The position numbers were made by a program, and so were the translations under genes. From JAJPKK01 sp963787675 (GTDB taxonomy: Bacteria > Pseudomonadota > Alphaproteobacteria > Rhizobiales > Xanthobacteraceae): DNA of 64,000 bases. The DNA lies in the NCBI GenBank assembly GCA_963787675.1, contig CAWBDV010000011.1, positions 451,083 through 515,082 of the forward strand, read 5' to 3'. The notes beneath the pieces were generated by a model. It made no database searches, was not told where the DNA came from, and saw only the letters and a list, made by a program, of their open reading frames with translations. Below are positions 10,571 to 20,818 of the stretch, piece after piece (the stretch's first letter is position 1; the number at the start of each line of letters is the position of its first letter).

Positions 10571-10657
10571 CGATTTCCCCTCTTGTTGTGTTGGCGGGTC
10601 AGGCGTCGGCAGCACAATTCGACCTTAGACGCCGGTTTGATCGAAAAGGAGAGCAAA

Positions 10658-12064
10658 ATGACATTACGAATTTCACAGCTGCCTTGGGCGAGCACGGCGG
10701 CCATCATTGCTGCCTTCATCGCGACGGGTTCGGCGGTCCACGGCCAGACGTTCTATGCCGAAGCCGCCAAGCCTTATGCGGGAAAGACTATCCACGTTCT
10801 CGACGAAATAACGCCGCTGCAGGAAACGCTCGCCAAGATCGTGCCGGAGTTCACGAAGGAGACCGGCATCATCGTCGAGTGGGAGCTGCTCAACCACTTC
10901 GAGGTGATCAACAAAGGCCAGGCGGACATGCTGTCCGGCCGCGGCTATTACGACGCGGTCATGCTTCACGGCTTCCAGTTCGGACCGATGCTGGCCGCGA
11001 AAGCGATCCGGCCGATCGACGACCTCGTCAAGAATGCCAAGCTGGCGAACCCCGGCCTGAACACCGACGATTTCATCCAGAAGCCGTACCGCACCACGGC
11101 CTTCGCCAATGGCAAGCAGTACGGCTTCATCAATTGGGACTACAACGAGGTCTATTGGGCCCGCGCCGATCTGCTCAACGATCCGACCGAGAAGGCGGCC
11201 TTCAAAGCGAAATACGGCTACGATCTCGCCCCGGCCAAAACCATCGAGCAACTGCACGACATCGCCGAGTTCTTCACCCGCAAAAAGGGCGCGATGCTCG
11301 CCGGCAAACCGCTGGAGGCTGATTTCTACGGCATCGTGATCGAAGGCATCAAAGGCGGCTCGACGTTCTTCTCCCTGTGGAACAACTACATCAAGAACTA
11401 CGGCGGCGACATCATGGACGCGAACGGCAAGCCGACGTTCGATACGCCGGACAACGTCGCCGCCATCAAGATGTGGGCGTCGCTGTGGAAATTCGCCCCG
11501 CCCGGCACGGCCGAGGCGTCGCTCGTCGATGTGCCCACCATCATGGGCACCGGCATCGCGGCGCAGACGCTCGCGTGGTCGGACTTCGTGCTCGGCATCG
11601 ACGTGCCGGGCAAATCGCCCTTCGCCGGCAAATTCGTCTACGGTCCGATCCCGACCAAGGCAGGCCACGAAGCGACGCGCGCGGCCGACGCCGAGCCGTC
11701 GGCGGTCGTCATCAATGCCGCCAGCAAGAACCCCGAGCCCACCTTCCTGTTCATGCAGTGGCTGGTCGACAAATCGACCCAGGAGAAGCTCCTCAACGCC
11801 GGCGGCGGCGGCGTTCCGATCCGCACCAGCTCATGGTCGATGCCCGTGCTCTCGCAGGGCCCCCTAACTGGATTGTTTGTCGCCATGAAGAGCACACTCG
11901 ACGTTGCGACGGCGCGGCCGAAGATGCCGAAGTTTTTCGAGATCTATGACGAGCTTTCCGGCCTCGCCCAGGAAATCGGTCTCGGCAAGGTATCGCCGGA
12001 AGACGGCGCCAAGCGCGGACAGGCGATCCTCGTCAAGTACTGCGGACAGAAGTGTCTGCTCTGA
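10658..12064 (+). CDS. Extracellular solute-binding protein (family 1), ABC importer
   Basis: 468 aa. Residues 1-27 are a signal peptide with likely cleavage after VHG, so the mature protein is periplasmic. The rest has the family-1 binding-protein layout (FTKETGIIVEWE, YDAVMLHG, INWDYNEVYW) seen in sugar and polyol carriers. A good ribosome site (AAAAGGAGAG) precedes the ATG at 10658; an upstream in-frame extension is rejected. It delivers ligand to the permeases encoded just downstream. The amidase at the operon end suggests an amide or N-containing ligand, but the sequence does not prove it. Confidence 0.88.
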   Translation: MTLRISQLPWASTAAIIAAFIATGSAVHGQTFYAEAAKPYAGKTIHVLDEITPLQETLAKIVPEFTKETGIIVEWELLNHFEVINKGQADMLSGRGYYDAVMLHGFQFGPMLAAKAIRPIDDLVKNAKLANPGLNTDDFIQKPYRTTAFANGKQYGFINWDYNEVYWARADLLNDPTEKAAFKAKYGYDLAPAKTIEQLHDIAEFFTRKKGAMLAGKPLEADFYGIVIEGIKGGSTFFSLWNNYIKNYGGDIMDANGKPTFDTPDNVAAIKMWASLWKFAPPGTAEASLVDVPTIMGTGIAAQTLAWSDFVLGIDVPGKSPFAGKFVYGPIPTKAGHEATRAADAEPSAVVINAASKNPEPTFLFMQWLVDKSTQEKLLNAGGGGVPIRTSSWSMPVLSQGPLTGLFVAMKSTLDVATARPKMPKFFEIYDELSGLAQEIGLGKVSPEDGAKRGQAILVKYCGQKCLL

Positions 12065-12087
12065 GCAATTTGAACTTTTGACGTCGA

Positions 12088-12123
12088 ATGCCATACCCTG
12101 ACCGCGTAGTCGGGGTATGGCAT
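12088..12123 (+). terminator. Stem-loop between binding-protein and permease genes
   Basis: The arms 12088-12101 and 12110-12123 pair over 14 bp with one G-T wobble around an 8-nt loop; the core is ATGCCATACCC. There is no T-tract. In importer operons a hairpin here often stabilises the upstream message or partially terminates, giving more binding protein than permease. That role is inferred. Confidence 0.65.
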
Positions 12124-12188
12124 CGTTTCGGCGCGACCGTTCGACGGTTGCGCCGCCGATCGTTGTTGCAAGCCGCTTGGGATGGTGA

Positions 12189-13115
12189 ATGGCGCTCGCG
12201 CAGGAAACGGTTGAAGTTGCGGAGCCGATCGAGCGACCGAAGCACAGGGCGGGCTTCTGGTACCCCTACCTGCTGATCGCGCCGACCATGCTGACGCTGA
12301 CGGTCGTATCGCTGGTGCCGTTCATCTACGCGATCTATCTCAGCCTTTACGAGGCAAAATACGGACGCGTCACCGATTTCGTCGGCCTTGGCAATTACGT
12401 GACGCTGTTCGCCGACGCGCGGTTCTGGAATTCCATGGGGATCGCCGCCGTGTTCGTTGCAATCGCGGTGCCGGTCGAATTCATGCTGGGGCTCGCGGGA
12501 GCGCTGGTGCTCAATCAGAACATCCGCGGACGATCGATCCTGGTGCCGTTCCTGTTCCTGCCGGCGATGATGGCGCCGATCGTGGTCGGCCTGTTGTGGA
12601 AGATCATGCTGGCCGGCTCGTGGGGCTTGATCTCCTACAATGTGCTGGAGCGCTTTGGCCTGATCGGCAGCACCTCGGTGTTCGCGTCGCCGAACCTCGC
12701 GCTCTATGCGCTGATCTTCGTCGATATCTGGCAATGGACACCGTTCATGATGCTGGCGTTCTTTGCCGGCCTGCAAGCCCTGCCGCTCGGTCCCTATCGC
12801 GCCGCCGCGGTCGATGGCGCGAGCAGCCCGCAGATATTCTTCCGCCTGACCTTGCCGATGTTGACGCCGCTCCTCGCCGTCGTCGGACTGCTGAGGCTGA
12901 TCGACGCTTTCAAGGTGTTCGACCCGGTCCTCATCTTGACCGGCGGCGGCCCCGGCACGGCGACCGAGACCCCGAGCATGCTCGCCTACAAGATGACCTT
13001 CGAATTCTGGAATATCGGCGAGGCCTCGGCCTTCGCGATCATCGTATGGGTCGCGTTCTTCGTGTTCTGCAACGTGTTCTACCAGATCGCGAAAAAGCGG
13101 CTCAACGCATTCTGA
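12189..13115 (+). CDS. ABC importer permease (MalF/UgpA-like)
   Basis: 308 aa with six predicted transmembrane segments. It has the cytoplasmic EAA-type coupling loop AAAVDGASSPQIFFRLTLP and a C-terminal GGGPGTATE loop typical of CUT1 sugar permeases. It is separated from the binding protein by the hairpin at 12088-12123 and followed 12 bp later by its partner permease. It forms the inner-membrane channel with that partner. Confidence 0.9.
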   Translation: MALAQETVEVAEPIERPKHRAGFWYPYLLIAPTMLTLTVVSLVPFIYAIYLSLYEAKYGRVTDFVGLGNYVTLFADARFWNSMGIAAVFVAIAVPVEFMLGLAGALVLNQNIRGRSILVPFLFLPAMMAPIVVGLLWKIMLAGSWGLISYNVLERFGLIGSTSVFASPNLALYALIFVDIWQWTPFMMLAFFAGLQALPLGPYRAAAVDGASSPQIFFRLTLPMLTPLLAVVGLLRLIDAFKVFDPVLILTGGGPGTATETPSMLAYKMTFEFWNIGEASAFAIIVWVAFFVFCNVFYQIAKKRLNAF

Positions 13116-13127
13116 AGAGGCCAGCCC

Positions 13128-13946
13128 GTGCGCAGCAATCGCCCGAGCATCGTCTGGACCACCGTTGCTGTAGCCTACGGCCTCGTGGTTCTTTTCCCGG
13201 TGTTCTGGATCGCGACCATGGCGGTCAAGCCGACCGACGCGATGTTCGCGCGGCCGACCGTGTTCCTGTTCGAGCCGACCCTTGAACACTTCGGCTACGT
13301 GATCGCACAGGGCTTTCACTGGAGCCTGCTCACGTCCTTCCTGCTCAGCACGGTCTCGACCCTGCTGGTGGTGATCATCGGCACGCCGGCGGCCTACGCG
13401 TTCGCCCGCTTCGAGATGAAGGGGAAGGACGACCTCTTTCTCTTCATCCTGGCGACGCGGATGGCGCCGCCGGTCTGCCTCGTCATTCCCTTCTACTTGA
13501 TCTTCGCCAAGATCGGCCTGATCGACTCGTTCGTTGGCCTCACCATCGCGTACATGACCTTCAACCTGTCGTTCTATGTCTGGGTGCTGCGCAGCTTCTG
13601 CCGCGATCTCCCGGTCGAGATTGAAGAGGCGGCGGAGCTGGAAGGCTGGTCGAAGCCGCAAATCTTCCGCCGCATCGTCTTTCCGTTGTTGCGCAACGGC
13701 GTCATCGCGACGGCGGTACTCTGCTTCATCTTTGCCTGGAACGAGTTCTTGTTCGCATTCATGCTCGGCGGCAAGGCGACCCAGACGCTTCCCGTCTCGA
13801 TCCCCAAACTGATCACCACGCAGGGCGTGCGGTGGGGCGAGATGGCCGTCGTCGGCATCGTCGCGCTGCTGCCGGTTTTCGCCGTCGTCGTCTTCCTGCA
13901 GCGCCATATCGTTCGCGGCCTGACGCTCGGCGCCGTGAAGGGTTAG
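13128..13946 (+). CDS. ABC importer permease (MalG/UgpE-like)
   Basis: 272 aa, six transmembrane segments. The EAA loop is IEEAAELEGWSKPQIFRRIV, placed before the last two segments as in MalG. GTG start at 13128. It is the second half of the permease heterodimer. The amidase gene follows after 20 bp, consistent with a single transcript. Confidence 0.9.
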   Translation: MRSNRPSIVWTTVAVAYGLVVLFPVFWIATMAVKPTDAMFARPTVFLFEPTLEHFGYVIAQGFHWSLLTSFLLSTVSTLLVVIIGTPAAYAFARFEMKGKDDLFLFILATRMAPPVCLVIPFYLIFAKIGLIDSFVGLTIAYMTFNLSFYVWVLRSFCRDLPVEIEEAAELEGWSKPQIFRRIVFPLLRNGVIATAVLCFIFAWNEFLFAFMLGGKATQTLPVSIPKLITTQGVRWGEMAVVGIVALLPVFAVVVFLQRHIVRGLTLGAVKG

Positions 13947-13966
13947 AGGATCGAGGGGAGCGGACC

Positions 13967-14920
13967 ATGACGCATCATCATCTGCCGGCGCGGCCGGACA
14001 CCGTACGTTGGGGATTCTGGGATGGCTCGCTGCCGCCCGTGCTGACGATTCGCTCCGGCGATACCGTGACCATCGACACGCTCTCGGGCGAGCCGCCCGA
14101 CATGCCCGATGCCGCGAGCGGGTTGTCCATCCTGCCCGAACATCGCGACGTGCATGCAAACACCGGCCGCGGGCCCGGGCCTCACTTTCTGACCGGCCCG
14201 ATTGCGATCGAAGGCGCAAAGGCCGGCCGGGCGCTGGAGGTCCGCATCAAGGACATCACGTTCCGGCAGGATTGGGGATGGAACCTGCAATTGCCGCTGC
14301 TCGGCACCCTGCCCGAGGATTTCCCGGAGCTGCGCCGTTTCCATGTGCCGTTCGACCGCAAGAACAACACCGCGCGCATGCCCTGGGGTCAGGACCTCGC
14401 GCTCGATCCGTTCTTCGGCAATTTCGGGGTCGCGCCGCCGCGGCAATGGGGCCGCCTGTCGTCGAAGGAGCCGCGCGCCTTCGGCGGCAACATGGACAAC
14501 AAGGAGCTAGGCGTCGGCGCGACCGTGTACTTCCCGATTTTCGTCGATGGCGCACTGTTCTCGGCTGGCGACGGCCACGCGCTCCAGGGCGACGGCGAAG
14601 TGTGCCTGACCGCGATCGAGACCGCGCTCACCGGCACGTTCGAATTTATCGTCCGCTCCGATATGAAGCTGACGCTGCCGCGCGCGGAAAAGGCCGATGT
14701 CTGGATCACCATGGGCTTCGACGAGGATCTTGACGATGCCGTCAAGCAGGCCCTCCGCGACATGATCAAGCTGATCGTCGAGCACAGCGGCCTGTCGCCG
14801 CAGGATGCCTACTCGCTGTGCTCGATCGTCGCCGACCTGCGCGTGACCCAGACGGTGGACGGCAACAAGGGCATCCATTGCGTGATACAGAAGGCAAAGC
14901 TGCCGCCCCGGCGCCGGTGA
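13967..14920 (+). CDS. Acetamidase/formamidase family protein
   Basis: 317 aa, no signal peptide, so cytoplasmic. FmdA/AmdA fold markers: an N-terminal TVRWGFWDG, a central GPIAIEGAKAG, GDGHALQGDGEV and C-terminal ADLRVTQTV. The family hydrolyses short-chain amides to the acid and ammonia. GAGGGGAG precedes the ATG at 13967. As the last gene of the importer operon it probably degrades the imported compound or a product of it. A signal-peptide-bearing paralogue is encoded at 51206-52312. Confidence 0.87.
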   Translation: MTHHHLPARPDTVRWGFWDGSLPPVLTIRSGDTVTIDTLSGEPPDMPDAASGLSILPEHRDVHANTGRGPGPHFLTGPIAIEGAKAGRALEVRIKDITFRQDWGWNLQLPLLGTLPEDFPELRRFHVPFDRKNNTARMPWGQDLALDPFFGNFGVAPPRQWGRLSSKEPRAFGGNMDNKELGVGATVYFPIFVDGALFSAGDGHALQGDGEVCLTAIETALTGTFEFIVRSDMKLTLPRAEKADVWITMGFDEDLDDAVKQALRDMIKLIVEHSGLSPQDAYSLCSIVADLRVTQTVDGNKGIHCVIQKAKLPPRRR

Positions 14921-15040
14921 TCGTCCCCCTTCTGCCCGCTTGCCCGAAGCCGGTCATTTCCGCTAAAAGGGCGTCAGCGGCTCGGGTCTTAATGCGGAAT
15001 TCACCATTTTCCGCGAGTCTCGAGCAACGAGGGTGACGGC

Positions 15041-15145
15041 ATGTCGATGCGCCGCCATGGTCGCGCGATGGTTCGGGGGGCTTTCGCCCGGCCCGACGCC
15101 GCCCTCGCACGCATTCTCGCGAACCTGCTCCTTACCCGCCCCTGA
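15041..15145 (+). CDS. Putative leucine leader peptide upstream of leuA
   Basis: A 34-codon ORF with ribosome site GAGGG just upstream of ATG 15041. Its C-terminus is ANLLLTRP then TGA: three consecutive Leu codons (CTG CTC CTT) four codons before the stop, with two more Leu codons a little earlier. The stop codon is embedded in the left arm of a hairpin (15139-15181). This is the arrangement of ribosome-mediated attenuation, where stalling at Leu codons would decide between alternative RNA folds ahead of leuA. No protein function is expected. Inferred from sequence layout only. Confidence 0.6.
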   Translation: MSMRRHGRAMVRGAFARPDAALARILANLLLTRP

Positions 15146-15181
15146 GGGCCGGCTGGGCGTACGCGCCTGGGCACTCAGGGG
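15139..15181 (+). promoter_or_regulatory. Hairpin of the leuA leader (attenuator element)
   Basis: The arms CCCCTGAG (15139-15146) and CTCAGGGG (15174-15181) are exact complements enclosing a GC-rich loop that can itself pair (GGCTGGGCGTACGCGCCTGG). The left arm overlaps the leader-peptide stop codon, so a ribosome stalled at the Leu run or sitting at the stop would change its folding. There is no long T-run, so it may be an antiterminator, or a translation-linked element, rather than a classical terminator. Confidence 0.5.
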
Positions 15182-15253
15182 ATCTGATCGAGCGGAACCC
15201 GAGCGCGCCGCACGGCGCTATGATGCAGCCAATTCATTCAGAAGGAACTTGCC

Positions 15254-16816
<1,563 letters not shown>

Positions 16817-16842
16817 GGCGTTGCGCCGGCAAATATCTGTGG

Positions 16843-16879
16843 CCCGCGTGTCGCGTCGCACTGGCGCGCGACATGCGGG
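16843..16879. terminator. Hairpin between leuA and minE ends
   Basis: The arms 16843-16855 and 16867-16879 pair over 13 bp with one mismatch (CCCGCGTGTCGCG against CGCGACATGCGGG). It lies 26 bp after the leuA stop and between convergent genes, suiting a bidirectional terminator. No T-tract is present. Confidence 0.5.
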
Positions 16880-16984
16880 AGCAGCTCGATCGATTTCAAA
16901 GTAAATGAAGACGGGAGGCGCGGCGCATAATACGCGACTTCAGCGCGCTCGAGCTGTGGGTACTTAAACAGTCTGTACCGGCGA

Positions 16985-17248
16985 TTACGCCGCGCTGGCG
17001 CCGGCCCCGTTGGGGATCTCAATGTCGACTTCGAGGGTCGAGACCCATTCGCCGCGGTCGATTTTGACGTGGACCTTGTCGGGATCGATGGTGACATGGC
17101 GGCTCACGACCGCAAGAATCTCCTCGCGCAGCGCGATGATGAGCGACGACTGGCTCACCATGCGGCGTTCGTATTCAAGCAGGATCTGCAGGCGCTCGCG
17201 GGCGACCGGCGCGGTCGTGGCGGGTTTGAGGAAGCGGAAGAGTTTCAT
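16985..17248 (-). CDS. minE: Cell division topological specificity factor MinE
   Basis: 87 aa. The N-terminal amphipathic segment MKLFRFLK and the anti-MinCD region ARERLQILLEYERR are clear, followed by the dimerisation part (EILAVVSRHV). MinE stimulates MinD ATPase and drives MinCD off mid-cell membrane so that the FtsZ ring forms centrally. Its ATG overlaps the minD stop by 4 bp, so it is translationally coupled. Last gene of minCDE. Confidence 0.96.
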   Translation of the reverse strand: MKLFRFLKPATTAPVARERLQILLEYERRMVSQSSLIIALREEILAVVSRHVTIDPDKVHVKIDRGEWVSTLEVDIEIPNGAGASAA

Positions 17249-18060
17249 GCCGCTCTCCGTCCAAACAATTTGTTGAAGAACCCTTTCCGCTCAAAAGGAA
17301 TCGTCATTTCGACAACTTCGCCGCTTAGCCTGCGGGCGGCGTCGCCGTAGGCGCGGGCTGGGCCGCTGTCGCGACCGCAAGCCGTCACCGGGGCGCCGAC
17401 GTTCGATGCGCGCAGCACCTCCTCGCTTTCGGGGATGATGCCGAGGAGCGGGATCGAGAGGATTTCGAGCACGTCCTCGATGGTGAGCATCTCGCCGCGA
17501 CCGGCGCGCACCGGATCGTATCGCGTGATGAGAAGGTGCTTGGGAATGCGCTCGCCGCGCTCGGCGCGCACGGTCTTGGAATCAAGGAGGCCGATGATGC
17601 GATCGGAATCGCGCACCGAGGAGACTTCCGGGTTGGCGACGATGACCGCCTCGTCGGCGTAGCGCATCGCAAGCGTCGCGCCGCGCTCGATGCCGGCCGG
17701 GCTGTCGCAGATCACCCAGTCGAAGCGGGCACGCAGTTCGGCGACCACGCGCGCGACGCCCTCTTCCGTCAGCGCGTCCTTGTCGCGGGTCTGGGAGGCC
17801 GGCAGCAGGTAGAGCGTGTCGATGCGCTTGTCGCGGATCAGCGCCTGCGGCAGCTTGGCGATGCCCTGCACCACGTTGATGAGGTCGAACACCACCCGAC
17901 GTTCCGCGCCCATGATGAGGTCGAGGTTGCGCAGCCCAACGTCGAAGTCGACAACGGCGACGTTCTGGCCGCCCCGCGCCAGGGCGGCGCCGAGCGCAGC
18001 CGTCGAGGTCGTCTTGCCGACGCCGCCCTTGCCGGATGTCACGACGATGACCTTACCCAT
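17245..18060 (-). CDS. minD: Septum site-determining protein MinD
   Basis: 271 aa ParA/MinD ATPase. The deviant Walker A is SGKGGVGKTTST; DFDVGLRNLD and CDSPAGIERG follow. The C-terminal amphipathic membrane-targeting sequence is present (FFNKLFGRR). It binds membrane in the ATP state and recruits MinC. It sits between minC (22 bp upstream) and minE. Confidence 0.97.
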   Translation of the reverse strand: MGKVIVVTSGKGGVGKTTSTAALGAALARGGQNVAVVDFDVGLRNLDLIMGAERRVVFDLINVVQGIAKLPQALIRDKRIDTLYLLPASQTRDKDALTEEGVARVVAELRARFDWVICDSPAGIERGATLAMRYADEAVIVANPEVSSVRDSDRIIGLLDSKTVRAERGERIPKHLLITRYDPVRAGRGEMLTIEDVLEILSIPLLGIIPESEEVLRASNVGAPVTACGRDSGPARAYGDAARRLSGEVVEMTIPFERKGFFNKLFGRRAA

Positions 18061-18081
18061 GGTGCTGCCCTCCGCTGTCCC

Positions 18082-18864
18082 TCAGCGCTGTCCGTTGTCC
18101 AAGCTTTTTTCCAAGCTGTTTTCGAAGCTTTTTTCGAAGCCTTGTCCGCCGAGATTGGCGATCTTCAAGGTTTCCCCCTCAAGCCAAGCCTGGATTGCAA
18201 CCGCGCGATGGCTGTCTTCGATGTCGTCGGCGGTCCGGTAGAAACCGTCGATCGCCAGAAGCTCAGCCTCCATGCGATTGCAGAAGATGCGGGCGGCCCG
18301 GTTGCCCGAAGTGCCGGCCATGGCACGGCCCCGCAGCGCGCCATAGATGTGGATCGATCCGCCGGCCACGACCTCGGCTCCCGATCCGACCGAGCCGATC
18401 ACGGTGATATCGCCGCTCAGGAACACGATCGATTGTCCCGAACGGATGGGGGTCTCGACGACAAGCGAAGCGGGCTCCTTGGCCGACGGTGATGCAGCGG
18501 CCGCAGCATTGTTGTTGCCGTTGCGCTTGCCCTCGATTGCCTCCAGCGGCGCCGCCTTGCCCCCGCGCATCAGCGGCGGCAGAGCGGGCGTGATCTTCTC
18601 GGCCTCGACTCCCTCGATCCCCATGATGCGGATCTGGCGGCCCGCAAGCTCCGAGATCAGATGGGAGATCGCGGGCGTTGTCAGCGTCACCCCCGACAAG
18701 TCGAGCACGACCGGCCGGATCGCGAAAAAATCAGGGGAAGCGCGGAGCCAATTATCGAGTTCCGTAAGCCAATCGGCTATCGGCGGTTCGGGGGCGAGCG
18801 CGAAGGCCATGTATGACCGGCCGCGCAGGCGCATCGAGTTGCGTTGACGAGCGACGCTCGACAC
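18082..18864 (-). CDS. minC: Septum site-determining protein MinC
   Basis: 260 aa. The N-terminal domain is followed by a Glu/Ala/Pro linker (about residues 120-145) and the C-terminal beta-helix domain (GQSIVFLSGDITVIGSVGSG, GGSIHIYGALRGRA), which binds MinD and FtsZ. It blocks FtsZ polymerisation away from mid-cell. GTG start at 18864 is preferred because TGAGGT lies upstream; ATG at 18834 is the alternative. The gene tail contains a run of AAGCTTTTTTC-like repeats encoding FEKSFENSLEKSL. A CtrA-type box lies just upstream. Confidence 0.95.
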   Translation of the reverse strand: MSSVARQRNSMRLRGRSYMAFALAPEPPIADWLTELDNWLRASPDFFAIRPVVLDLSGVTLTTPAISHLISELAGRQIRIMGIEGVEAEKITPALPPLMRGGKAAPLEAIEGKRNGNNNAAAAASPSAKEPASLVVETPIRSGQSIVFLSGDITVIGSVGSGAEVVAGGSIHIYGALRGRAMAGTSGNRAARIFCNRMEAELLAIDGFYRTADDIEDSHRAVAIQAWLEGETLKIANLGGQGFEKSFENSLEKSLDNGQR

Positions 18865-18909
18865 TGCGACCTCACTTCGGTTTCCGAAACGTTAATGCCC
18901 TCTCAGTCG

Positions 18910-18925
18910 TTAACGGCTGGTTAAC
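18910..18925. promoter_or_regulatory. CtrA-type box upstream of minCDE
   Basis: TTAA (18910-18913), exactly 7 nt, then TTAAC (18921-18925): a full match to the CtrA consensus TTAA-N7-TTAAC. It lies 46 bp upstream of the minC start at 18864. CtrA control of min genes is reported for Sinorhizobium, so cell-cycle regulation of minCDE is plausible here. A further GTTAAT half-site occurs at about 18890. Confidence 0.6.
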
Positions 18926-19028
18926 GGTTTGTTCGGGGCGAATCACGCAAGAGACCACCACCGTGTCAAACTGGCTGATTCGCCTCGGCGCGCCAAGCCT
19001 TTATCCAACGTTATGGAGGCCATTCGGC

Positions 19029-20396
19029 CTATGCGGCCCCCCTTATTTCGCCGCCCGAAGGCGGCGGCACGGGCACGCCGTCGGCCGCATATTCGTTGAG
19101 TTTGTTGCGCAGCGTGCGGATCGAAATGCCGAGAATGTTGGCCGCATGGGTGCGATTGCCGAAGCAATGTTTCAATGTTTCCAGGATGAGGTCGCGCTCG
19201 ACGTCGGCGACCGTGCGGCCCACCAGCGCGCGGGTCACCGCTTCGGCGGCGAATGCCGCATGCGCAACGGCAGCGGGCTTCGACGGATCGAGGCGCATCC
19301 CGTCGGGTGAGATCAGCGCCTCGGTGCCGATCTCGCTTCCGGTCGCAAGCAGCACCGCCCGGTGCATGGTGTTCTCAAGCTCCCGGACGTTGCCCGGCCA
19401 GCGGTTCACGGCGAGCTGGCGCTTGGCGTCGGCCGAGAGCGGGCGTAGCGGAGCACCGTTCGCCTCGGCGTATTTCCGGGCGAAATGCTGGGCCAGTTCG
19501 ATGACGTCGGCGGGCCGCTCGCGCAGCGATGGGATCTTGAGGTTGACGACGTTGAGTCGGAACAGCAGGTCCTCGCGGAACGTGCCGTCACGTACTGCTT
19601 CCGTAAGATTGCAATTCGAGGTGGCGATGATGCGGATGTTGACGGGCACCGGCCGCGTGCCGCCGACGCGATCGATGATGCGTTCCTGCAGCGCGCGCAG
19701 AAGCTTTGCCTGCAGCCGCACGTCCATCTCGGAGATTTCATCGAGCAGCAGCGTGCCGCCGTTCGCTTCCTCGAACTTGCCGACCCGTCGCGCGATCGCC
19801 CCCGTGAAAGCCCCCTTTTCGTGACCGAATAATTCGGATTCCATGAGTTGTTCGGGTATGGCGGCGCAGTTGATGGAGATGAACGGCCCGCGGGAACGCG
19901 CCGAGCGTGAGTGGACGTAACGCGCGAGCACCTCTTTGCCGGTACCCAATTCACCGGTGATCATCACCGAGGCGTCGGACGGCGCGATCTGCTGGGCGAG
20001 CTTGATGACACGCGCCATCGCCTCGTCGCGGTAGACGAGTTCGCGCGTGTCGTCGGCCACCGCGGCGAGAACGGCCGCGATCATCTCGGGATCGGGCGGC
20101 AGCGGGATGTATTCCTTGGCGCCGGCATGAATGGCCGCGACCGCGGCGCGGGCATCGTTCTGCGTCCCGCAGGCGACGATCGGCACGTGGATGTGCTCGG
20201 CTTCGAGGCGCAGCACGAGATCGCGGATATCGATCGCGACATCGACCATCAGGAGGTCGGCGCCCTTGCCTGACCGCAGCACCGCCATTGCCGTGTCGAC
20301 GCGCTCCGCGTGGGTCACCGCGGCGCCCTTGTCCATGGCGATCTTGGTTGCGGCGGTGAGCTGCCCCCTGAGAGTTCCGACGATCAGCAGGCGCAT
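19029..20396 (-). CDS. flbD: Sigma-54-dependent flagellar regulator FlbD
   Basis: 455 aa. An atypical receiver domain (1-120) is followed by the AAA+ sigma-54 activator domain: Walker A GELGTGKE, the sigma-54 contact loop GAFTGA, Walker B GGTLLLDEIS and the R-finger region FREDLLFRLN. A Fis-type helix-turn-helix ends the protein (THAANILGISIRTLRNKLNEY). FlbD activates late flagellar operons and represses fliF in Caulobacter. It is the last gene of the fliFGHN-flbD operon, 40 bp after fliN. Confidence 0.93.
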   Translation of the reverse strand: MRLLIVGTLRGQLTAATKIAMDKGAAVTHAERVDTAMAVLRSGKGADLLMVDVAIDIRDLVLRLEAEHIHVPIVACGTQNDARAAVAAIHAGAKEYIPLPPDPEMIAAVLAAVADDTRELVYRDEAMARVIKLAQQIAPSDASVMITGELGTGKEVLARYVHSRSARSRGPFISINCAAIPEQLMESELFGHEKGAFTGAIARRVGKFEEANGGTLLLDEISEMDVRLQAKLLRALQERIIDRVGGTRPVPVNIRIIATSNCNLTEAVRDGTFREDLLFRLNVVNLKIPSLRERPADVIELAQHFARKYAEANGAPLRPLSADAKRQLAVNRWPGNVRELENTMHRAVLLATGSEIGTEALISPDGMRLDPSKPAAVAHAAFAAEAVTRALVGRTVADVERDLILETLKHCFGNRTHAANILGISIRTLRNKLNEYAADGVPVPPPSGGEIRGAA

Positions 20397-20436
20397 GTCA
20401 TGCCTCCATTGGTAGCTGGGCGCTTAAGGCCGCGCA

Positions 20437-20796
20437 TCAGACGCGATCCGCTTTGATGATTTCGGTCATGGTCACGCCGAGCTTCTCCTCGACCAGCACG
20501 ACTTCGCCGCGCGCCACCAGCCTATTGTTGACGTAGATGTCGATCGCCTCGCCGACCTTGCGGTCGAGTTCAAGCACCGCGCCGGGTCCGAGGTTGAGGA
20601 GATCGCCCACGTCCATCTTGGCGCGGCCCAGCACGGCGGAGACCTGCACCGGCACGTCGAAGACCGCCTCGAGGTCGGCAGCACCGCGCGCGACCCCGCC
20701 GGGGTCGGGCATCGCGGAGACCTCCTCGGCGGGCACGGCCCCCCTGCTGCGGTCAAGGTTCGGCAGCGGAATGTTGCCCTTGTCGCTGTCCGCCAT
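20437..20796 (-). CDS. fliN: Flagellar motor switch protein FliN
   Basis: 119 aa with the SpoA/SurfA domain at the C-terminus: VLGRAKMDVGDLLNLGPGAV, then LDRKVGEAIDIYVNNRLVARGEVV. FliN forms the C-ring base and interacts with FliH and the export apparatus. Good GGGAGA site before ATG 20796. It lies between fliH and flbD in the operon. Confidence 0.95.
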   Translation of the reverse strand: MADSDKGNIPLPNLDRSRGAVPAEEVSAMPDPGGVARGAADLEAVFDVPVQVSAVLGRAKMDVGDLLNLGPGAVLELDRKVGEAIDIYVNNRLVARGEVVLVEEKLGVTMTEIIKADRV

Positions 20797-20818
20797 GCTC
20801 GCGATCTCCCCTAAATCC

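Noticed and set aside
12033..14219. A 728-codon open frame on the minus strand across the permease genes
   Set aside because: It is an Arg/Asp/Glu/Gln-rich shadow of the well-supported plus-strand permeases and amidase, with no domain and no ribosome site.
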